Under the pieces are notes generated by a model that saw only the letters and a list, made by a program, of their open reading frames with translations, searched no databases and was not told where the DNA came from. A stretch of 64,000 bases of DNA. Source: Perognathus longimembris pacificus (taxonomy: Eukaryota; Chordata; Mammalia; Rodentia; Heteromyidae). Each line of letters begins with the position of its first letter. Position 1 is the stretch's first letter. Below are positions 45,025 to 55,860 of the stretch, piece by piece. Position numbers and translations under genes: made by a program. Where the stretch lies: NCBI RefSeq assembly GCF_023159225.1, contig NC_063168.1, forward strand, positions 53,423,398 through 53,487,397, read 5' to 3'.

Positions 45025-45453
45025 AGATACATTCAAGTCCTAACCTCCAGTACTTCAAAATACGACCTTATTTCTCAATAGGATGATCTCATATAATTAA
45101 TTAACTTGTGGTCATAACAAAGTAAAATGGGCCCCTAGTCCAGTATGAATGGCTCCTTATAAAAGGAGCACATTTTGGGTAGAGACAAAGTGATGATAGC
45201 CCAAGGAAAACAGACATGCATTAATTAGGATGTTGTTGCCACAACCATGGACCACAGGAAGCTGCTAGAAGTGAGGAAAAATGCCTTCCTTTCCTGTGTT
45301 ATGTCAGAGGAAGTATATTTCTGCCAGCCCCTTGGGGTGTTTTTTTTTTTTTTACTTTCAGCCTCCAGAGAATAAATTTCTGTTGTGAGAGAATAAGTTT
45401 CTGTTGTGCTTAGCATCTGGTTTGCTATCCTTTATTAGTGTAACTCTAGGAAT
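45025..45453 (+). mobile_element. MLT1-type MaLR LTR, 5' end missing
   Basis: Landmarks in order: AGTCCTAACCTCCAGTACTT, AAATACGACCTTATTTCTCA, ATTAATTAACTTGTGGTCAT, GGCTCCTTATAAAAGGAGCA, TTTCAGCCTCCAGAGAATAA, ATTTCTGTTGT and GCATCTGGTTTGCTATCC. A short AGAGAATAA..TTTCTGTTGT piece is duplicated at 45368-45408. The expected start TGTTATGG is not present next to the SINE. Confidence 0.82.
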
Positions 45454-46696
45454 CTAGTCCAGAAGCCATCTTGAACTCTCTCACATAGCCCAATTTGCTT
45501 AGAGTACTTTGAGATTTCATCAGAAAGTGAAATCCTAGTTCCTTTTTTCTGTCTTTTGTTACTGACTTCCTCCCAATTCTAATGGTCAGCTTTTTTTCTC
45601 TATAATGAATCACCTCCAGACTCTGCTTTCTCACCTAAATATTCCTGAGAAAAAAATTTGCTCTTTTGTATTTTGAGAACCAAGTGGATTTAAAAGTCAA
45701 ACACTATTTTTGAATTAGAACATGATACATTTGATGGTTCTTATGAGCTTCTTAGAAACAAATTTTATTCCACATTGGGATACTTTGAGTAAGCAAGTCT
45801 TAACAAGTCAAATGTTGTATTCCTGCCTTAGAAACAACACTAGTTGATGTTTCTAAAGAGATTTAGTCATTTCTACTCATCATATTTATTATTTCCACCA
45901 TACTATTTAGACATATACTAGATATGATTTATGAAATACAAATTTTAAAATTAAAGTAGTGGAAGTTTACCACTTGCTGGATATAACTGATGTAAATATT
46001 GGGAAAATCTCATTACTAAAAGTTAGTTTGCACATTTATTCACAATATATTAGAGTTGCCAGTATTTAAATATGCAAATATAACCTATACTGGTATCCTA
46101 TATATTGTTTAAATTATGCTTTTTCACCAAAAAAGTGCATTCTAAGCATATATGTATATAATAACATGTATTTATGGTCCATTAATGTGAACTAAACTTG
46201 GAAATTTAAAGGATGAAACTAGAATTAGATATGAATATATAAATAATAGTTCTTTTGTTTTCATACAAACCATTTTCAGAACCTAACCTTGGAGATCATT
46301 GGCTTACATAATAATAGATATAATATAGATAGACAGTAAAATCTCAAGTCATTAAGTCAGTTACTAAATATACTTGGAGATATTAAAGAAGTATGACAGA
46401 ATTGACCTGTAAGGAATCTCTTTCAGGCCCTGTTATTCTTCTTTCACTTAAGCCAAACTCCTCTTGCTATTGTACATGTTAACCCATTTCCAAACTATAA
46501 AAATGGGCAAAAGAGAGACATCACCAATAGATCCTAAGTAGTTTCAGCCAGTGACATATAGAAGAGAATAACAGTTTCAGAATGCTATGGCTCTTCAACA
46601 AGTAGACGTCATAAAATAGACATATACTGAAAGAAAATTGGTAAGGCTCTGGCATTATCCTGGGTTGAGACAAGAGAACTGTATCAAGAACATTAG
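45454..46696. other. Unannotated AT-rich sequence
   Basis: No gene or repeat family recognised. Confidence 0.5.
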
Positions 46697-46936
46697 GTCA
46701 CCAGATGCTGGTAGATCACAGCTTTAACTCTAGCTATTCAGGAGGTTGAGATCTGAGGATTGCAGTTCCAAGCCAGCCCAAGCTGAAAAGTCTCAGTGAG
46801 ACTCTTATCTCCAATAACCACTCAAAAACTGCAAGTAGCACTGGGCCTAAGTGACTGAATGCTGGCCTTGAGCACAAAGAGGCTCAGGGACAACACCCAG
46901 GCCCTGAGTTCAAGTCCCAAAACTGACAAAAAAAAT
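46697..46936 (+). mobile_element. Chimeric SINE (B1-like + tRNA-like right monomer), diverged
   Basis: Left half: GATCACAGCTTTAACTCTAG, TCAGGAGGTTGAGATCTGAG, AGTTCCAAGCCAGCCC. Right half: GCCTTGAGCACAAAGAGGCT, CAGGCCCTGAGTTCAAGTCC. The linker ATCTCCAATAACCACTCA is shared with other chimeric copies here. Confidence 0.85.
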
Positions 46937-47915
46937 TGGCATTCCTTAATCTATTCACATGAACAGAAGGTTCCATAATTTGGCATATAACACACAATCT
47001 CCATGCAAATGTCATATAGCCATTTGACACTATGTCTATACACACCAGCAGTGGGTTTGAATCATTTTCTGAAACTAAATGCACAAGTAGTAGGTTCATA
47101 TGTTTTGAATATGTCACATGAATCCTAAGTAAAAGTCTCTTTATCCATCTTTGTGGGTTTGGTATGAATCTTTTCCAGATAGCAGTAAGAACATTGATTA
47201 GAAACTTAAGTGATGCTAGTTTACAGGTTAAATCACAAGTCTTTGTTGCAGCTCTCATTTACTCTGTGTTTTATTGGTACCTTACAGACATTATCTCACC
47301 CGATTTCCCTGCTTCATGCTTCCTCATCTATGAATGGTAATTACAATAACTACCTCCACACTATACTTATTATAATGATCTAGGAATTCATCTAGGATCA
47401 TGTAAGAATTCAGTGCCAGAGACAAGGTTTCAGGCAATGCAGTCAAACTCCTATGGACTTTACTTCTCTTTTATGTCAGAAACAAAGGTCTTCTCATTCT
47501 ACTTAAACAGAAAATGACATTAATTTTCCTTTTTAATTCTTCTGGTAACTTCCTTAAGTCTTCTTTACTACATTACAAATCAGAAGAGTGGTGGAGGAAC
47601 ACTCAAAAACAATGGGTTGCTCTAGTCTTACTCTTTTTTTCCTTAACTTCAACTACCCATTATTGGGATGGAAAAGACCCAATATATCACACTCAGTCCT
47701 CTGCCAGTTTGGAATTTATCAATAAAGGAGGAATAATACTGAAAGAGAGTATATTAGCACATCTAGTATTAATAAGGGCTATGATGAACAGTGACAGCTC
47801 TGCCTGCAGAACACTTTAAAATAGTCCCTGATTAAATTTATCTCAACACTACTTTTTATCTGAAATTGGAGGTTCACTACATACTCTAGTTTCCATTAAA
47901 AATTAATCTCTCTTA
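46937..47915. other. Unannotated sequence with a MIR trace
   Basis: 47300-47395 (CTTCCTCATCTATGAATGGT, AATAACTACCTCCACACTAT) looks like a MIR 3' half. A 101-codon frame at 47514-47819 and a 124-codon minus frame at 46884-47258 have no domain; the latter starts in SINE sequence. Confidence 0.5.
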
Positions 47916-48114
47916 GGCTGGGACGTGGCTTAGTGGTAGAGTGCTTGCCTAGCAAAGCCCTGGGTTCGATTCCTCAGCACCACATAAACAGAAAAAGCCA
48001 GAGTGGTACTGTGGCTCAAAAGGTAGAGTGCTAGCCTTGAGCAAAAGGAAGACAGGGACAGTGCTCAGGCCCTGAGTCCAAATCCCAGACTGGCAAAAAA
48101 AAAAAAAAAAAAAA
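47916..48114 (+). mobile_element. Dimeric ID-like SINE, older subfamily with a small internal deletion
   Basis: GGCTGGGACGTGGCTTAGTG, GCTTGCCTAGCAAAGCCCTG (about 8 bp missing compared with GCATGCACGAAGCCC-type copies), linker ACATAAACAGAAAAAGCCAG and right monomer through a poly-A of 20. No clear TSD. Confidence 0.92.
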
Positions 48115-48343
48115 AGAATCTATTTACATCACCTCAAATATCAACAATCCCACAAATGGTTCTGCAAAAATACCACCAGGAAAACATTGCAGGGATGATA
48201 GATTAGATACCCTAATTACAAACCACAACTCACAACTATGACATTCCAAAAAAGAAATTAAATTCCTCACACTAAATCATTTTCTAAAGTCCTAGGAAAT
48301 GAAAATTTCAAAGATACACACATCTAAAAGAAAATTCACCTTC

Positions 48344-48549
48344 CTTTTTTTTTTTTTGGCCAGTCCTGGGCCATGAACTCAGGGCCTGAGCACTGTCCCT
48401 GGCTTCTTTTTGCTCAAGGCTAGCACTCTGCCACTTGAGCCACAGTGCCACTTCTGGCCATTTTCTATATATGTGGTGCTGATGAATCGAACCCAGGGCT
48501 TCATGTATACGAGGAGAGCACTTTACCACTAGGGCATATTCCCAACCTC
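48344..48549 (-). mobile_element. Dimeric ID-like SINE, intermediate subfamily
   Basis: Plus strand shows poly-T, GGCCAGTCCTGGGCCATGAA, CTTTTTGCTCAAGGCTAGC, TATATATGTGGTGCTGATGA and GGGCATATTCCCAACC. Perfect 13-bp TSD AAAATTCACCTTC at 48331-48343 and 48550-48562. Confidence 0.95.
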
Positions 48550-48562
48550 AAAATTCACCTTC

Positions 48563-49547
48563 TTTACATGTTAAAATACAAAGAAATCTTCTAGACTTTC
48601 TCCTTAAGGTAAAATTTCTAAGTATTATAAAAATTTCTCATAAGACAAGATAGTTAATAATGCTTCATAAGCATACAAAAAACATTTCTTTAAATGTGTA
48701 GTAATCAAGCTGGAAAGAGAGTAACAAAAATAACTCAGGGTCAAAATTCTTTTTAAATAATTTAAATCTAGCAATATAAATATTGAAGTAATGTTTGATA
48801 GTTCAATATTTGGGTTTGGATGGTGTAAGTAACAAAGCTGATGTCCTAAAGTAGATGAGATGCAAGATGAAGGTATATTGATAAACTCTGGACTAAAGAT
48901 AGTATGCTCAGAGAAAGAAAAAGTAACAGCCTTGATAAACTCCAACATTTGATCCTTAATTATGGATCAAAAAATGTATATCCTCTAAGAATTTATGTCC
49001 ATAAACTATCCATCAATTAATTCAGGACAAGAATTTATAGTATTCATGTGACCAAAAGTACCTCTAAGTTTCAAAATTGGAGAGATTTAATCTCTGCTGA
49101 ATGAATGCCTACAAATTTACATGAACTTCAGATTTTTGGGCTTTTGATCAAGAGTGCAGACTAAGTTAAATGAAAGCATACTCTTGTAGTTTCAGATCCA
49201 TTTTCTTAACGTTTGTTAGCCTTGTTGGTCCACCTAAGATTCATCTAGGCAAGGGGACTTACATTGTGGGAATGAAATCATAACCTTCAGTAAAGAAGAA
49301 AAAAGCTTCCACTTTGCTGTGGTATTGGCAGTACTATATTTTAAGACATTTTTAGATGAGCTCCTTTTCTGAGTGCCTCCTCTACAGAGAAGTGTAGCCC
49401 CAGGCTTCTGTGATTCCTGGTTTGTGGAAAGTTACATGGTTACACAAGCCACAATGTTTTTGTAGCCTCAGCCCCACCGAACTAAGTTCTCTTTATATCT
49501 GGAGCCATCTCTGCTTTGATTAGAAGGCTATCAATATTTTCTTCTTG
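48563..49547. other. Unannotated sequence
   Basis: No repeat or gene recognised. The 107-codon minus frame at 48625-48948 lies in AT-rich DNA and lacks a domain. Confidence 0.5.
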
Positions 49548-49760
49548 TCATTTGTTTTGTGCTAGTACTGGGGCTTAAACTCAGGGCTTCAATACTGTCC
49601 CTTAGCTTTTTCACTCAAGGCTGGTGCTCTACCAGTTGAGCCACAACTCCATTTTTGGCTTTGGTGGTTAATTGGAGATGAGTCTCATAGACTTCTATGC
49701 TGAAGATGGCTTTGAACTACAATCCTGATATCTCAGCCTCCTGAGTAACTAGGATAGTGA
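49548..49760 (-). mobile_element. Chimeric SINE (B1-like + tRNA-like right monomer)
   Basis: On the plus strand the right monomer comes first (CTGGGGCTTAAACTCAGGGC, CACTCAAGGCTGGTGCTCTA, CAGTTGAGCCACAACTCC). Then GGTTAATTGGAGATGAGTCT and the inverted B1 part (TCTCAGCCTCCTGAGTAACT). Confidence 0.85.
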
Positions 49761-49858
49761 TTATCTATTGAAATTCTTGTTAATTTTTAATTACTTGATG
49801 CTTCAAGAAAGCACTGAGTAAGCGGGAGGTTTTAGGTTTTATTTACCTATGTGCACAT

Positions 49859-49922
<64 letters not shown>
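49859..49922. repeat. (TG)n(AG)n compound microsatellite
   Basis: About 12 TG units switch directly to about 20 AG units. Confidence 0.97.
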
Positions 49923-49926
<4 letters not shown>

Positions 49927-50772
49927 AGCATTGGCAGTAACTATGAAGGTGACTGGGGGTGGGGGGTAGAAAGTATAGACGAAATGAGGTGTTCTCAGGA
50001 GGCTGAGAGAATCAAGTCTTGCCAGCAGTCCAAACGGACCATGTTTTTCTCAGAATCAGGTCAGCAGCAAATATATTTCTAAATTGAAGGAACACACCCT
50101 GGCAGAGGAAGCAAAATAATCAGGTCCTCGGGCACTGCTCACATGGGACTCTTGTGAGAGATTTCAACATTTGGAACAGAACTCTATTGATTCACAGATT
50201 GCATATACTCGTGCATGCAAAAATGATCCTGGGGGAAAAAAGCTAAGCAACCATGAGGAGAAACCATGAGGCAAAGATGACACCTGCTGGCAGCCCGGGG
50301 CTCTTTGCACATGGTCCTCTTGTAGCTCAGCTGTGCTTCCTGGATTCAGCCCTGAAGAGGCCTCCCATCACCCCTTCCATGTGCAATGCCTTGAAGAGTA
50401 AATAAGCAGAACTGTAGATATCAAGAATTATTTATAAAAGTAAAATGTTGAGGGCAGGGGGAAGACAGTGTTCAAGATTAGGAAATGAGTTAAATATGTT
50501 TTGGCAATCTGTACAATGGACTATAGAGCAGCCCTTAAAAGCTATTTTCAGCCTGTAGGCCAGAGAATCATTGCCAGGGACAAAATCCCTACAGAAAAAG
50601 AAACTAAGGCAAACATTTTTTTAAGTAGGAAATTGGAACCTGGTTCAAGTGGTGAAGCAGCCTGCAGCCCTGGGTTAAAGCTCCAATATCACTAAGAAGA
50701 AGTTAGTTCCAAGTTTAATAACATGAAGAAAAACTCATACAAAAACAAACACACAGCTACACTGGGGCTCTT
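49923..50772. other. Unannotated sequence with an ID-like trace
   Basis: 50640-50690 (CCTGGTTCAAGTGGTGAAGC, CCCTGGGTTAAAGCTCCAAT) resembles a decayed tRNA-like monomer. Otherwise nothing recognised. Confidence 0.45.
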
Positions 50773-50785
50773 CCCTGTAATCGTA

Positions 50786-51040
50786 CAATGCTTCTTCTTT
50801 GTTTTTTCTGTGTTTTTTTTGTTTTGTTGTTGTTGTTGTTGTTTTGCCAGTTCTGGGCCTTGAGCTCAGGGCCTGAGCACTGTCCCTGGCTTCTTTTTGC
50901 TGAAGGATACCACTCTGCCACTTGAGCCACAGTGCCCCTTCTAGCCGTTTCCTATATATGTGGTGCTGAGGAATTGGACCCAGAGCTTCATGTATATGAT
51001 TGAGGCAAGCACTCTTGCCACTAGGCCATATTCCCAGCCC
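50786..51040 (-). mobile_element. Dimeric ID-like SINE nested in another SINE's tail
   Basis: T-rich tail with GTT repeats (50810-50845), then GCCAGTTCTGGGCCTTGAGC, CTTTTTGCTGAAGGATACC, TATATATGTGGTGCTGAGGA and ATATTCCCAGCCC. Flanking near-repeat TTTGTTTTTTCT (50798-50809) and TTTGGTTTTTCT (51044-51055) suggests insertion into the T tail of the next element. Confidence 0.88.
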
Positions 51041-51270
51041 AGATTTGGTTTTTCTTTTCTTTTTTTTTTTTTTTTGCCAGTCTTGAGGCTTGAACTCAGG
51101 GCCGGAGCACTGTCCCTGGGTTCTTTTTGCTCAAGGCTAGAACTCTGCCACTTGAGCCACAGCACCACTTCTAGCCATTTTTGATGTATGTGGTGCTGGG
51201 GAATCAAACCCAGGGCTTCATGTATACGAACAAGGCAAGCACTCTTGCCACTAAGCCATGTTTCCAGCCC
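51041..51270 (-). mobile_element. Dimeric ID-like SINE inserted in a chimeric SINE
   Basis: GCCAGTCTTGAGGCTTGAAC, CTTTTTGCTCAAGGCTAG, TGTATGTGGTGCTGGGGAAT and CCATGTTTCCAGCCC. The outer TSD TGTAATCGTA (up to 13 bp with CCC) at 50773-50785 and 51268-51280 encloses this copy and its twin. Confidence 0.9.
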
Positions 51271-51475
51271 TGTAATCGTAACTACTCAAGAGGTTAAGTT
51301 CTGAGGCTCTTGGTTCAAAACCTGCCTGGGCAGAAAGTCCATGAGATTCTTATCTCCAACTGACCACCAAACGGCTGAAAGTAGAGCTATAGCTCAAGTG
51401 ATAGGACACCAGCCTTGAATGCAAAAGCTAAGAGGCAGTGTCCAAGCCTTGAGTTCAAGCCAAAAAGTCCAGAAA
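51271..51475 (+). mobile_element. Chimeric SINE (B1-like + tRNA-like right monomer), split by two dimers
   Basis: Continues the piece ending at about 50785. Then AACTACTCAAGAGGTTAAGT, GGTTCAAAACCTGCCTGGGC, TTATCTCCAACTGACCACCA, GAGCTATAGCTCAAGTGATA, CCAGCCTTGAATGC and CTTGAGTTCAAGCC. Host of the nested insertion. Confidence 0.85.
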
Positions 51476-51503
51476 GAAGGGTGAGTGAGAAAACATGAAA
51501 AGA

Positions 51504-51547
<44 letters not shown>

Positions 51548-53989
51548 ATTGATGATATCATTGAACAGGATAAAGTTTATGTGTGTATATACACTAATAG
51601 AAAGGATTCTAAAATGAAATATAGAAACTTAATAATATGTCTCTAAAATTACTTCCTTCCATGTACATTTCTCTTCAACTTTTTTCTCAGTAAACACATA
51701 TTACTTTAAGAACTCAAAAGCAAAACAGTAAGTATGGAGTTTTTGCAAAAAAAAAGAACGCTAATGACATTTTTAAGGCAGGTAGCATTAGAGCAAAGGT
51801 GAAGCTCAGAGGTAAAGGGCTGGGACTTCGATCTCAGCAGAGAGGCTCCTGAGAGCAGGTCCTCATGATTGGTTAGCAGCATCCGATCCCATGTTGCAGG
51901 ACACTGAGGAAAAGGAACAGACATCCAAACCCAATACATGCCTATAAGCTACTGTGGAGGTAGAGATGCAAAAGTTGTGAGTTGGAGGCCAACAAGGCCA
52001 AAGTTAGTATCTCCAAAACAAAGTTCTATCAAAAGGCTGGAGCACTTGCATGCATTGTTTTACTTTCCCTGCTCTAATTAGCAGATGCTGACAACTGCTT
52101 ATCCTCTGAATCACTTCTAGAGAATATGCTTACATAAAAGTGGCTATGATTAAATGATCATTAGCCCTCTACTGGATGGGTAGCTACAACTGTTATGTCT
52201 TCAATGGATGTTTGATCGATGACACCGCTCATCCTCCCCACCCAGCATGTTTGGCAAAGCCTTGGCTCAATCACACTTTTTTGTGGCTAAAGGGACACAC
52301 CTGACTTCTCTGAGCTTCACTCTTCCTATTGGTAAAGATGACAGCAGCCACTCAACTGACCTCCCATCCTTGCCAGTTTGGCAATCCTGTCTGAATCCCT
52401 TGCAAGTTTGAAATAAACCACACCCTTTAGGAGCGAGTAGATAGTAGAGCTTTTTGCGAGATTTTGCTTACATGTTATCTTCTTTAGTCATTCTGTGATA
52501 TTACCTGAATTAGAACCCTGTTCAGAATTGAATATATTTTATGTTACAGGAGCAGAATTTGAATTCAGTTCTAATTCCATACATAAAAGTATTAATATCC
52601 TGAACGACTGCATTGGCTTTTAGTGGTCAAAGGGACCCTGTGGATCATTAGGTGGCACCCATTATATCTAGGCCCAGAAAGAGGACAGGATTTGCCTATA
52701 TAATTACCAAGAATCACTACAAACTTTGTTTCACCATAAAAAAAAAGTTCCACCATAAAAACAAATCTTTCAGTAAGTATGGTTCCTGGTTTCAGATGAG
52801 TGGGCTGAGTTTCTCTTCTCATTTAGCACCATTCCCCTACTGCTGATAACCACAGACTTGGAATACAGTGTTATTCAATGGCCAGATTCCAGATTCTGAA
52901 CTGTACTGAGTGAATCTTTGAACTTCCGGGGCGGGGGGAAGCAGACTGCCACACAATCATATTTTCACAAAAGATAAAGCTGGCAAACTTAGAAATGAGG
53001 GATAGGGTTGGGGCAAAGTGAAGGAGACTGGGGTAGAGAGATAAGTGGAACAGAGAGATGGGTCTGGAGCAGGAAGTGGGGAACACCGAGACCACAAGCC
53101 AGAAAGATTGTCTAGAATCTCCAGACATGCAGAGCCTTAAATATAGTGTGGTTATTACAGTCACCACATCTATAAGGCTAGGTTATTGTCTGAGCACAAA
53201 GTTGAAGAAGCCAGCAAGGGGAAGAGGTAGTATTAGAACTTAAGCCAAGGTTCCATAAACAGAAAGATGAAGCAGGATTTGAGTGTCTCTGAAGCCTGGA
53301 CTCCTAAAATCATCCATGGTTTGTTCTTCATCTGTACCTAGGTTCCCTTTCTCAGGTGCTGTGCCTTGGCCAGGGGCAGGAATAGAAGTGACTCTCTTGT
53401 ATGCAAAGATCATTAAGAGTTTAAAGTCAATGTATATACCAAGTATTGTTCCAGGAACAGCATTCATCAAGAATTTTGTTTTGTTTTGTTTTCATTTGAC
53501 TCACCCCACCTCCACATCCCACTCCAGTTCTAGCTCTCTGACTAAGTCATTTCCCTCTGAAATGTGTCACTCTTCTTCTCTTTTTTATGTTTTAATAGAA
53601 GACACAAAGCATAATCAACTATCCCTTAACCTTCTGCATCATGAACTACAATGCCATCTCACAGTAATCAAGACAAGAATTTTTTAAAAACATCTAAATG
53701 ACATACCTCCTGGGGTCCAGATAGAATTATGACTAATTTCTCTGTCAATGAAACTAATTTATTTTCCATAATGATGTGCCAGACCCCAGAAAGCTACCAA
53801 ACTGACTGTTATGTAGTCAGAGTATCAGCTCCAATTACCAACTAGAATTTCTGGTCCTCACCCATAAATGATCACAGCCTAAAGTCCTATGTTCTGGGAT
53901 TCTGTTGTCTACCCTTTGTTTGAGTCCTGAATCTATCACTCTTCATTCATTCATTTATCAAACCATCATTTTCTAGTCATTTCTCAAAT
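51476..53989. other. Unannotated 2.5-kb stretch with traces
   Basis: Holds the ATG/GAT array (51503-51547) and a decayed B1 at about 51935-52015 (ACATGCCTATAAGCTACTGT, GTGAGTTGGAGGCCAACAAG). A 134-codon frame at 53283-53687 has no recognisable domain and an antisense competitor. Confidence 0.5.
51503..51547. repeat. (ATG)n trinucleotide array
   Basis: Fourteen or more pure ATG/GAT units, followed by two interrupted ones. Confidence 0.97.
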
Positions 53990-54490
53990 AAAAAAAAATC
54001 AAAGGTCCTACCTCTGTGGTCCTTATGTATTGAAAGAAGAAGGCAGATGATCTAAAGCACAAATATTAAATAAATTATACAGTACATTATGCTGGTAAGA
54101 GAAATAATACAGCTTTAAGAGACTAAGAGGAGAATTTTTAATAGGGGGATCAAGGAGACTTCACTGCCAAATTACATTTAGTATAGAATAGAAGGTAAAT
54201 AAACTAAGATGCAAGAGCTAAGTCTGACCAAGGTCCACTGTATGGAGATATAGATATGTCCAAATAAAACCCCCTTGTATAACTAGTTGATGCTAATTTT
54301 AAAATGTGAAAAAAAAATCAAATCAAATAAGGCAAAAAAATAGTAATGAAGAAATGGTGGGGGACAGGAGGACTACTCTAAACAGAGAAAATATCCTGTG
54401 CAAAGTCCCTGTGGTAGGACCAAGCCTGAGATGTTTAAGAAACAGCAAGCATCTAGAGCAGAGTGAGAACTGAGATGAGATGAAAGTGTT
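53990..54490 (-). mobile_element. L2 LINE fragment, inverted and interrupted
   Basis: The plus strand follows the L2 reverse complement in patches: GGTCCTACCTCTGTGGTCCT, GGGATCAAGGAGACTTCACT, ATCCTGTGCAAAGTCCCTGT, GAAACAGCAAGCATCTAGAG and CAGAGTGAGAAC. The middle (about 54200-54390) does not match. Confidence 0.6.
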
Positions 54491-54495
54491 GTGTC

Positions 54496-54512
54496 GGGGG
54501 GGGGGGGGGGGG
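54496..54512 (+). repeat. Poly-G run of 17
   Basis: Uninterrupted G17 between GTGTC and TCAGATC, just upstream of an inverted B1 fragment. Confidence 0.95.
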
Positions 54513-54579
54513 TCAGATCACAGAGGATCACACACACCACTGGAAGAAGAATTGCTTCCAACTTGCAACCCTGCTCTCC

Positions 54580-54629
54580 CTCTCCTGAGTAGCTAGGATT
54601 AGAGGTGTGAGCCACTAGTGCCTAGGTAG
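54580..54629 (-). mobile_element. B1-like SINE 5' fragment
   Basis: CTCTCCTGAGTAGCTAGGAT and GTGTGAGCCACTAGTGCCTA are the inverted start of the B1-like monomer. The remainder (54520-54580) is too worn to place. Confidence 0.75.
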
Positions 54630-55611
54630 GAATTGATTTCTGTAGTTCTAAGAACACAAATATTTTCGAACCTTCTACTCCACAATCTAATTTATAAGTT
54701 ATAATTTCACCGTTAACAGAGTTTAAAAATCTTGATCTTAAATGTAAAAAAACAAACAAACATTGTTTTAATAAGATCTGCTATCTCTCAGTCCCAAGTG
54801 AGCAGATAGAGCTTCACAGTGAGGAACCTGAAGTGGACCTTGCACCATGAGGATGGAGAAAATCCCCTCCGCTTCCATCCCACCTCTGAGGAAGGAAAAT
54901 GCTCCTTAACAAGGAAGTGGGAAGCGTAACCTCCACCCCTGGCATTTCTTGTTGAAAAATTTAGAAGGGAGTCAAGAGGATGAGTCAGAAATTCTCTGAG
55001 GTTTTAGCAATGCAAACGTTCTTGGTTCTTCTTTGCTATGTTGGTAATGTGGGATATCAACTGAACGGAACTTGGCAAGGCAAAGTTTACTTCTGCAGAA
55101 GGGCAGACTACTGACAAGAATCCACGTATACAAGAATGGCAGGGCAAGAAGTCTGCCTGAGGTTTTATCTCTAACACAGCACTGATCCTCATGTTGATTG
55201 GTCAGAACTTAGGTTCACAATCTTGCCCAACTGGCTAGTATGAAGACAGTCAAAACCTGAACAGTATGTGGCAGAATTGACAAGACCAAGATGCAATTAA
55301 AATACAGGGGCCCCAGCTGCTTGGAAAAAGTAGAACATAGTAACTAAAGTAACAGGATTTGGTTTAATTAAAGCAACTTTTTGTTTCAAACAGGATTTTA
55401 CTAGGTTGACTGAAAGGAAGTAACTACTTTGACAGAAAAGATTTTAATTCATACAACAATTCCCCCCTCTTTTTTATTATACCCATTTTTTCTCTTTATT
55501 ACCAGGAACTTAAGTTGTTACACTGTAGAAAGCAAAGAAACATCTTTTGTCCTTCTCGGTCTTCAGTACAGTTGAAACCCGAAGTTCTATTTGGCTTTGG
55601 AAAAGAATGTT
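54630..55611. other. Unannotated sequence with a possible LTR (minus strand)
   Basis: On the minus strand between about 55240 and 55060: ACCAATCAACATGAGG, GAGATAAAACCTCAG, GTATACGTGGATTCTTGTC and AGTAAACTTTGCCTTGCC. CCAAT, TATA-like and poly-A-like elements are thus in LTR order, but no TSD or boundaries could be fixed. Confidence 0.3.
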
Positions 55612-55860
55612 TCTCTTTTTTAAAATATTTATTGTAAAGGTGATGTACAGAGGAGTTACAGTTACATTTGTCAGGTATTGAGTACATTTCTTTTTGAACA
55701 GTGTCATCTCTTCCCTCATTTCCTGTCAGTTTTTTCCCTTCTTGCCTCCCTCTCCAACAAGCTGTATAGTTCATTTTCAACATACTTTCTAGTGTGCATA
55801 TGATCGTATAAAACAATGCTTATTGAAATGAACCCCCCTTGTATTATACACTCTTTTCTT
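55612..55860 (-). mobile_element. LINE-1 3' end
   Basis: The plus strand has AAAATATTTATTGTAAAGGT, then GATGTACAGAGGAGTTACAG, TTGTCAGGTATTGAGTACAT and TTTCCTGTCAG, the reverse complement of the L1 3' end seen elsewhere here. Its antisense 105-codon frame is not a gene. Confidence 0.85.

Noticed and set aside
47514..47819. 101-codon open frame
   Set aside because: AT-rich, no recognisable family, within the length expected by chance over 64 kb.
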